Below, in pieces: positions 5,341 to 9,585 of a stretch of 9,585 bases of DNA. The DNA comes from Anaerolineae bacterium (GTDB lineage: Bacteria > Chloroflexota > Anaerolineae > UBA4142). Where the stretch lies: the NCBI GenBank assembly GCA_027457205.1, contig DAIDTM010000648.1:1-9585 (forward strand), in the 5' to 3' direction. A program made the translations under genes and the position numbers. Numbering within the stretch: position 1 is the stretch's first letter; each line of letters begins with the position of its first letter. The notes under the pieces were generated by a model that did not search any database, was not told the origin of the DNA, and worked only from the letters and a program-made list of their open reading frames with translations.

Positions 5341-6571
5341 GAGGCAACTCGGCGTAGAGCGTTTCGATTCGATCTGCGACGCGCTCCCACGCGTACTCGC
5401 GCGCAACCTCGATGCCGCGCTTGCCTAGCCGCGCGCGCAACGCCGGTTCGCGCAGCAACTTGCCCAGACAGTCCGCCAGCGCGTCGGGATCGCGCTCCGG
5501 CACCAGATAGCCGGTCTCGCCGTCGCGCACGATGTACGACAAGCCGCCGACGTCCGATGCGACGACCGGCGCGCCGCACGCCATCGCCTCCAGCGCGACC
5601 ATGCCGAACGATTCGTACAGCGACGGCATCACCACCACATCGGCGGTGGCGTAATAGTACGGCAGCGCTTCCTGCGAGCGGCGACCGAGAAAGGTCACCA
5701 GATCGTCGATGCCGAGTTCGTCTTTGAGCGCCTGCAGCCGCGCCAGCTCCTCGTCCGGCTCCTCCTCGTCGATGTCTCCGCCGACCAGGCAAACGCACAG
5801 ATGTCCGCGCAGCGTGGGGTTTTCTTCGACGACGCGCGCCATCGCTTTGAACCAGATGTCGATGCCCTTCACCGGATCGATCCGTCCGACGAAGAGCACG
5901 GTGTGATCGTCTTTCGGCGCGTCAACGGCTTGTTGGGCTTGCTCCGCCGGAATCGGATGGAAGAGACTCAGGTCGACGCCTGGCGAAATGACCGCGATCC
6001 GGTCCGCCGGCGCGTCGTAGAGATCGATCATTTGCTGCTTGTCGCGCGGCGTGGACGCGACGATGCGATCGGCGAACTGCATGATCTCGCGCTCGACCTC
6101 GATGCGGCGGTCGGTCTCGCGGTCGGTAACCCCGCGCGCGACCTGGTTCTTCATTGCGCCGAGCGTGTGAAACATTTGCACGACCGGCGCGGGCTGACAT
6201 TCCTGCAGCGCACGCGCGACCCAGCCGGAGAGCCAGTAGTGCGCGTGGTACACATCGTAATGAATGTTTTCATTTTCCATCACGGACTGAATGCCGTGCG
6301 TGAACTCGGGCAGATAGTTGAAGAGGCGATGCTTGCTGTACGGTTCTTCCGGACCGGCGGGAATGTGGAACACGCGCGCGCCCGGACCCAAGCCGCCAAC
6401 GTCCTTGTGCGGCACATGCGAACTCGCCGAACGCGTGAACACATCGACGCTGTGACCGCGCGCCGCGAGTTCGCGCGAGAGTTCGCGGACGTAGACGTTC
6501 ATCCCGCCGGTCTCTTTGCCGCCGAGCGCTTCCAACGGGCAGGTATGCACACTAATCATTGCAATATTCAT
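5333..6571 (-). CDS. Family 4 glycosyltransferase, MshA / sucrose-phosphate-synthase-like (412 aa)
   Basis: This is a GT-B fold enzyme that transfers a sugar from a nucleotide-sugar donor; the acceptor is unknown. The N-terminal Rossmann domain begins MNIAMISVHTCPLEALGGKE, and its glycine-rich loop (GGKETGGMNVYV, 17-28) is typical of the MshA and sucrose-phosphate synthase branch. HAHYWLSGW (109-117) and FHTLG (135-139) fit the same group. The C-terminal donor domain has VGRIDPVKG (228-236, R230 and K235) and the E-x7-E motif (E320, E328 in ESFGMVALE). Its length is normal for the family. The start is the ATG at 6571 because a promoter lies just upstream, which makes the longer ORF start at 6670 impossible in that transcript. 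No strong Shine-Dalgarno precedes this ATG. The gene is convergent with the second DUF5666 gene. Confidence 0.9.
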   Translation of the reverse strand: MNIAMISVHTCPLEALGGKETGGMNVYVRELSRELAARGHSVDVFTRSASSHVPHKDVGGLGPGARVFHIPAGPEEPYSKHRLFNYLPEFTHGIQSVMENENIHYDVYHAHYWLSGWVARALQECQPAPVVQMFHTLGAMKNQVARGVTDRETDRRIEVEREIMQFADRIVASTPRDKQQMIDLYDAPADRIAVISPGVDLSLFHPIPAEQAQQAVDAPKDDHTVLFVGRIDPVKGIDIWFKAMARVVEENPTLRGHLCVCLVGGDIDEEEPDEELARLQALKDELGIDDLVTFLGRRSQEALPYYYATADVVVMPSLYESFGMVALEAMACGAPVVASDVGGLSYIVRDGETGYLVPERDPDALADCLGKLLREPALRARLGKRGIEVAREYAWERVADRIETLYAELPQK

Positions 6572-6611
6572 GGAGAGATTTTGTCCATCGCGCGGTGAGT
6601 TTATCGGAGAG

Positions 6612-6640
6612 ATTATAACACACCTGCGGAGAGGCACCAA
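6612..6640 (-). promoter_or_regulatory. Extended -10 promoter of the glycosyltransferase
   Basis: TTGGTG (6640-6635), a 17-nt spacer and a perfect TATAAT (6617-6612) preceded by TG-T. The start site would be near 6605, giving a leader of about 34 nt before the ATG at 6571. Confidence 0.72.
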
Positions 6641-6676
6641 AAAACTGGGCGACGGCTCAAGCTGGCGCACAAAATT

Positions 6677-6704
6677 GTAGAAACGTTGCGCGCAACGTCT
6701 CTAC
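6677..6704. repeat. 28-bp near-perfect palindrome
   Basis: Arms GTAGAAACGTTGCG (6677-6690) and CGCAACGTCTCTAC (6691-6704) match with one mismatch at 6682 and no loop. It lies between the end of the 123-aa gene (6731) and the glycosyltransferase promoter. As I recall, similar GTAGAGACGTTGC-type palindromes are abundant between genes in cyanobacteria and Chloroflexota; copy number here is not visible. A T-rich stretch (AATTTTGT) follows on the - strand, so it could also weakly terminate the upstream operon. Confidence 0.65.
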
Positions 6705-6730
6705 CGCGCCGACCGTAAATTCAGAATCGG

Positions 6731-7102
6731 TCACCGCTCGCGCGAGGCGCGGCGGCTGACGGAGGGACGCGGCTTTTTTCGTCTCGGCTCAACGTCCTCC
6801 ACCGCGCGCTCGCCGCTCAACCAGCGCGCCTCCACGTACTGCGCGTAACCCATCGCCAGCAAATCCTTGACGGCGCGATCGATCGTCGCGCGATCCGCGC
6901 CTTCCCACACTTCCAGAAACGCGCCGGGCGTCGAGGTGAGACGATACCCGGCGACCAGCGCGATGCCGGCTGCCGCCGCCACTTTCGCGACTTGATCGAC
7001 AAAATCCGCGCGCGCGATCGGCGTCAAGCCCCACCAGCCCTCTTTGAACGTACCGATGACGACAAGTCCAACGCGAGTGCTCACCGAGGTGACCTTGCTC
7101 AT
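6731..7102 (-). CDS. Unknown 123-aa alpha/beta protein coupled to the ATP-grasp-like gene
   Basis: The ATG at 7102-7100 overlaps the TGA of the upstream gene (7101-7099) as ATGA, the classic sign of translational coupling. I do not recognise a named family. Residues 11-98 read as alternating strands and helices: VGLVVIGTFKEGWWGLTPIA, then a helix (RADFVDQVAKVAAAAG), strands IALVAGYRL and AFLEVWEGA, a helix (RATIDRAVKDLLAMGY) and a strand (AQYVEARWL). This could be a ferredoxin-like or dimeric alpha-beta-barrel fold, by inference. The last 25 residues are basic and probably disordered (RRKKPRPSVSRRASRER). Coupling suggests a partner or accessory subunit of the ATP-grasp-like enzyme, or a step in the same pathway. 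Confidence 0.78.
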   Translation of the reverse strand: MSKVTSVSTRVGLVVIGTFKEGWWGLTPIARADFVDQVAKVAAAAGIALVAGYRLTSTPGAFLEVWEGADRATIDRAVKDLLAMGYAQYVEARWLSGERAVEDVEPRRKKPRPSVSRRASRER

Positions 7103-8574
7103 GCCGACTTGCCATATCCCGGCGGCAGGATGCGCGGCGCGTGCCGCCCGACGAGCACCGCCAACATTCCGCCGCGTTGTGCGACATTGACGACTTGTTT
7201 CTGCGACGCGCGCCCCAGCACCGCAACGCCGTACTTGGTCGGCGCGAGACCAACGACCGCGTAGAACGGCGCGGCTTGCACCGTGCCGTCGTCCGCGATC
7301 ACTGGAAATTCGTACACGCTGATCTTGGCGAGGCGTTGGACGACCCACGCGCCCGGTTCTTTCAGTGCGAGTTCGATCGCGTCCGCCCATTCGCCGTCCG
7401 TCGCCGACGGACCGATCAGTACGCTTTCGCCGCCGTAGGAGCGATTCGGCTTGATGACCAGAATCTCGCGATTCTTGCGGACGTATTCCGCCAAATCGAT
7501 GATCTCGTTGTGCGGATCGGTGGTGCGCGCCTCGCGCAGCGTCCGCGTCCACAGGACGTGATGCCGAAAGATGTTGCGCTCGTCCACGCTAAAGTACTGC
7601 GAGAACCGCGGATCGGTGAACACTTCAAAGCAGCTCTTGTGATCGAAGTCGCCCGCCATCGACGAGATCATTTGGTTTTGCTTGAACAGGTGCTTGATCG
7701 CGCGCATATTCTCGCCTTCCTTCTCCTGGTCGGCGAGATCGCGCACTTCGTAATCGCGGTACGCCACGTCGATCATGTGACCCTCGTAGTACACTTCATT
7801 ATTACGCAACACCAGTTCGGTTGGATCGGCGTGATAAATCTCATAGCCGCGCGTGCGATAATAATGCGTCAGCGTCTCGAGTTCGTTGGGACCATCGCCG
7901 GCGTACTTGGGATCGACGAGGCAGACCGTCCTGCCTTTGCGCTCGATCGCCTCCGCGTGATCGGTCAGTTCGAGAATGAACAGGTCGCGCAAGTCCTGGC
8001 TCGATTCCAAATCGAGGTCGGGTGCGATTTCTTGCAGCGCGGGGACGATGATATCACGGATGATCGCTTCCGCCGTGGGAATCAAATGGATGCCGCCCAC
8101 GCCGACCAGGTTCGGCTCGATGAACGCGAGCGTGTCTTTCCAGAACGGGCTGGTGAGATCGACGATCGCGTCGAGGCGACCGAAGACGGTGTGGAATTGG
8201 TTGTGACTCGCGCCCCAGGTATCCCACAGCCATTTGGCTTCCAACTCGTCGAGCGGGACGACCTCGCGGATGTTGAAATCCTTGAGATAGAGTTCCGGCC
8301 TTCGCTTGAGCGCGCCGACGAGCGAGAGCGAGACGTAATGGAAATAGTTGAGCTGCTCGGAGAAGATGCCGGCGGGGCGGAGCATCACGTTGATCGTTTC
8401 CTGCTGCCCGTCGCGGAAATAGACCAATTCGCGGCGCGTCGCCTCGTCGGTCACCTGCTGCGCGAGCGCCTTTAATTTTTCCGGCGGCATACTGAAGAAG
8501 AGCTGCCGCAGGCGGCTATCGAGACTGACGCCGCGCAAACCGTGTTCGTCGGCGGTTGTCATTGGAGCGACCAT
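7099..8574 (-). CDS. Circularly permuted ATP-grasp-like enzyme (491 aa)
   Basis: The start is the ATG at 8574 with GGAGG 6 nt upstream. The protein resembles circularly permuted ATP-grasp proteins (glutathionylspermidine-synthase-like and DUF404/DUF407-type groups), in which ATP drives amide or ester ligation via an acyl-phosphate. Visible elements are LRPAGIFSEQLNYFHYVSLS (65-84) and IEPNLVGVGG (152-161), which resembles an acidic/Asn metal motif. Others are TVCLVDPKYAG (216-226), an ATP-binding strand and glycine loop IKPNRSYGGESVLIG (374-388, K375), VVQRL (411-415) and VNVAQRGGM (462-470). The substrate cannot be read from sequence. It is first in a two-gene operon with its own promoter in the 95-nt gap behind the TMEM175-like gene. 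Assignment to the ATP-grasp superfamily is fairly likely; the exact activity is unknown. Confidence 0.85.
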   Translation of the reverse strand: MVAPMTTADEHGLRGVSLDSRLRQLFFSMPPEKLKALAQQVTDEATRRELVYFRDGQQETINVMLRPAGIFSEQLNYFHYVSLSLVGALKRRPELYLKDFNIREVVPLDELEAKWLWDTWGASHNQFHTVFGRLDAIVDLTSPFWKDTLAFIEPNLVGVGGIHLIPTAEAIIRDIIVPALQEIAPDLDLESSQDLRDLFILELTDHAEAIERKGRTVCLVDPKYAGDGPNELETLTHYYRTRGYEIYHADPTELVLRNNEVYYEGHMIDVAYRDYEVRDLADQEKEGENMRAIKHLFKQNQMISSMAGDFDHKSCFEVFTDPRFSQYFSVDERNIFRHHVLWTRTLREARTTDPHNEIIDLAEYVRKNREILVIKPNRSYGGESVLIGPSATDGEWADAIELALKEPGAWVVQRLAKISVYEFPVIADDGTVQAAPFYAVVGLAPTKYGVAVLGRASQKQVVNVAQRGGMLAVLVGRHAPRILPPGYGKSA

Positions 8575-8587
8575 CGTGATCCTCCCG

Positions 8588-8612
8588 GCGGCTAGTCGTT
8601 AGCGGCTAGTCG
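8588..8612. repeat. Short direct repeat in the leader of the ATP-grasp-like gene
   Basis: The 11-mer GCGGCTAGTCG occurs at 8588-8598 and 8602-8612, a 14-nt period, between the promoter and the ribosome binding site. It could be a small operator or simple-sequence expansion. Its role is unknown. Confidence 0.45.
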
Positions 8613-8635
8613 CTCGTCCTTCGTCGTTGGTCAAC

Positions 8636-8664
8636 ATTCTAGCACATCGCAGCGCGGGCGGCAA
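8636..8664 (-). promoter_or_regulatory. Extended -10 promoter of the ATP-grasp operon
   Basis: TTGCCG (8664-8659), a 17-nt spacer and TAGAAT (8641-8636) preceded by TG-C. Transcription would start near 8629, leaving a leader of about 55 nt. The element lies just after the stop codon of the upstream TMEM175-like gene. Confidence 0.68.
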
Positions 8665-8669
8665 GAGAC

Positions 8670-9302
8670 CTATCCCCCAATCGTATCGCTGGAGGTCAGG
8701 AAGATCGCCGCGCCGACCAGCCCCCACGACCACATCGCGATCAATGGATTGAACGACGCGACGACAATGGAAAACAAAAAGACGAACGGCGCGATCAGAC
8801 TGCGGCGCGTGATGCGCGCGACCCGGCGCGGGTCAAGCGAGCGGTCGATCAGACGATAGTTGCGCGAGGCGTACCACCACAGCAGCGCTTTGACGAAACC
8901 AATCGCGGCGAGACTGGCGGCGTAAAACGTCACGGTGAATTGCGGCGCCGGATAATTGCCGAGCAGCCCGTTGGGAAAGGGCAGGAACGCGACGAACATC
9001 AACAGCAGCAGGTTGATCCAGATCAGACGCCGGTCGTACCGCTTGATGTACTGGAAATCGCGATGGTGCGAGACCCAGTAACTGCCGATAATCAAGAACG
9101 TCAGGATGTAACTGATGAATTTCGGCGTCATTGCCGCCACCTGCTGCGGCAGGTCGGTGGCTGCCTGACTGAGCGGCATCTCCGGCACGCGCAGGTCGAG
9201 CGCCATCAGCGTGATCGCAATGGCGAACACCGCGTCGCTGAAGAAGATGATGCGGTCGAGCGCGAATTTGGTGGTGGGAGACTGGTCCGTATTATCAGGC
9301 AT
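8670..9302 (-). CDS. TMEM175 / DUF1211 family membrane protein (210 aa)
   Basis: Bacterial TMEM175 proteins are six-helix potassium-permeable channels, acting as tetramers in the cytoplasmic membrane. The signature RIIFFSDAVFAIAITLMALD (17-36), with FSD at 21-23 in helix 1, identifies the family. Further hydrophobic segments are near 61-78, 93-110, 123-144 and two in the last 50 residues (PFVFLFSIVVASFNPL, MWSWGLVGAAIFL). Length is normal for a single-repeat bacterial member. The start is the ATG at 9302, with GGAG 5 nt upstream and the sequence MPDNTDQSP. The frame stays open to 9554, but that extension runs through the transposase gene in another frame and is rejected. The stop of the transposase gene is 13 nt upstream of this start. 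Confidence 0.9.
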   Translation of the reverse strand: MPDNTDQSPTTKFALDRIIFFSDAVFAIAITLMALDLRVPEMPLSQAATDLPQQVAAMTPKFISYILTFLIIGSYWVSHHRDFQYIKRYDRRLIWINLLLLMFVAFLPFPNGLLGNYPAPQFTVTFYAASLAAIGFVKALLWWYASRNYRLIDRSLDPRRVARITRRSLIAPFVFLFSIVVASFNPLIAMWSWGLVGAAIFLTSSDTIGG

Positions 9303-9315
9303 AGCTACTCCGAAT

Positions 9316-9585
9316 TTATCGGGGTGATGGTTTGTACGTTGCAGAGTTTTCGTCGTCCTGCATCCAATTGGAAGGGTTAGCGTCAATGTATTTGCGGATA
9401 CGGTCAAGGTCTTTTTCGTTGCGAATGATGTGCTCGTAATAATTGCGTTGCCAAACCGGCGCACCTCGCGTATCGCACAATTCGTTGATGCGTTTGGTGA
9501 CGGCAGATTTGAATGAACCGATAATTGCCCCAAGCGAACCGGGCGATGCGCCACGCGGTAGGGGCGAGGTATTCGGTCGTAGGGG
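9316..9585 (-). CDS. C-terminal part of a RAYT-like Y1 (IS200/REP-associated) transposase, 5' end outside window
   Basis: The - strand frame is open from the window edge to TAA at 9318-9316, giving 89 residues. SLGAIIGSFKSAVTKRINEL (17-36), VWQRNYYEHIIRNEKDL (44-60) and the helix RIRKYIDANPSNW (62-74) are hallmarks of the C-terminal half of REP-associated tyrosine transposases of the Y1 superfamily. These act on single-stranded palindromic elements through a catalytic Tyr; Y49 or Y50 lies in the NYY stretch. The HUH motif would be in the missing N-terminal half. Residues 1-15 are an unusual low-complexity insert, PLRPNTS then PLPRGAS. Whether the gene is intact cannot be judged here. It directly precedes the TMEM175-like gene on the same strand. 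Confidence 0.85.
   Translation of the reverse strand, partial: PLRPNTSPLPRGASPGSLGAIIGSFKSAVTKRINELCDTRGAPVWQRNYYEHIIRNEKDLDRIRKYIDANPSNWMQDDENSATYKPSPR
9543..9585. repeat. 21-bp in-frame direct repeat inside the transposase gene, cut by the window edge
   Basis: GTAGGGG recurs at 9558 and 9579, 21 nt apart, each within a GC-rich unit. On the coding strand both units begin CCCCTAC and end TCG, encoding PLRPNTS and PLPRGAS. The 21-nt period keeps the frame. Confidence 0.55.

Noticed and set aside
5052..5798. 248-codon - strand frame spanning the convergent terminator
   Set aside because: It crosses the bidirectional hairpin and overlaps two better-supported genes. It is an Arg/Gly-rich shadow.
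5801..6598. 265-codon open frame on the + strand
   Set aside because: Antisense shadow of the glycosyltransferase, which has full GT4 motifs on the other strand.
6572..6670. Longer glycosyltransferase start at 6670
   Set aside because: The perfect extended -10 promoter at 6612-6640 lies inside this extension, and the family begins at MNIAMISVHT.
7141..8475. 444-codon open frame on the + strand
   Set aside because: It is the antisense shadow of the ATP-grasp-like gene. Its composition (Arg/His/Asp-rich, no motifs) is that of a GC-rich reverse frame, and there is no ribosome binding site.
9303..9554. N-terminal extension of the TMEM175-like protein to 9554
   Set aside because: A Shine-Dalgarno precedes the ATG at 9302, family members start close to the FSD helix, and the extension overlaps the transposase C-terminus in another frame.

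Overview
The window looks like a chromosomal segment from a Chloroflexota bacterium, probably Anaerolineae-like. This is inferred from three things. The base composition is GC-rich. Secreted proteins carry long Thr/Pro linkers and C-terminal or N-terminal membrane anchors. The right edge carries the end of a RAYT-type (REP-associated tyrosine) transposase, and palindromic intergenic repeats are scattered through the window. No rRNA, tRNA, CRISPR array or phage module was seen.

Left part (1-2861): the 3' portion of a very large surface protein on the + strand. It has lamin-tail (LTD) domains, a PHP/CehA-McbA-type metallohydrolase domain, an OB-fold-like region and a C-terminal membrane anchor, and it ends at a strong terminator. 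A small membrane-anchored Thr/Pro-rich protein on the - strand converges on it. That small gene has its own extended -10 promoter and possibly a +1 frameshift extension.

Middle (3314-5340): two paralogous secreted proteins on the + strand. Each has a hydrophobic N-terminus, a DUF5666-like beta domain and a low-complexity repeat tail. Each is preceded by four TTAA half-sites spaced exactly 11 bp apart, followed at the same distance by an extended -10 element. This is the arrangement of a Pho box bound by a PhoB/PhoP/SphR-type response regulator, and it is the most interesting signal in the window.

Right part (5302-9585): all genes are on the - strand. In transcription order they are the C-terminal end of a RAYT-like Y1 transposase, a TMEM175/DUF1211 six-helix channel-like protein, a promoter, a circularly permuted ATP-grasp-like enzyme overlapping a 123-residue unknown protein by ATGA, a 28-bp palindrome, another promoter, and a GT4 glycosyltransferase. 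The glycosyltransferase ends at a terminator hairpin that also serves the second DUF5666 gene.

Working hypothesis (inference): the middle and possibly the left parts form a surface and envelope programme responding to phosphate or another OmpR-family signal. The right part is housekeeping or small-molecule metabolism (ATP-grasp ligase pair, glycosyl transfer, potassium permeability).
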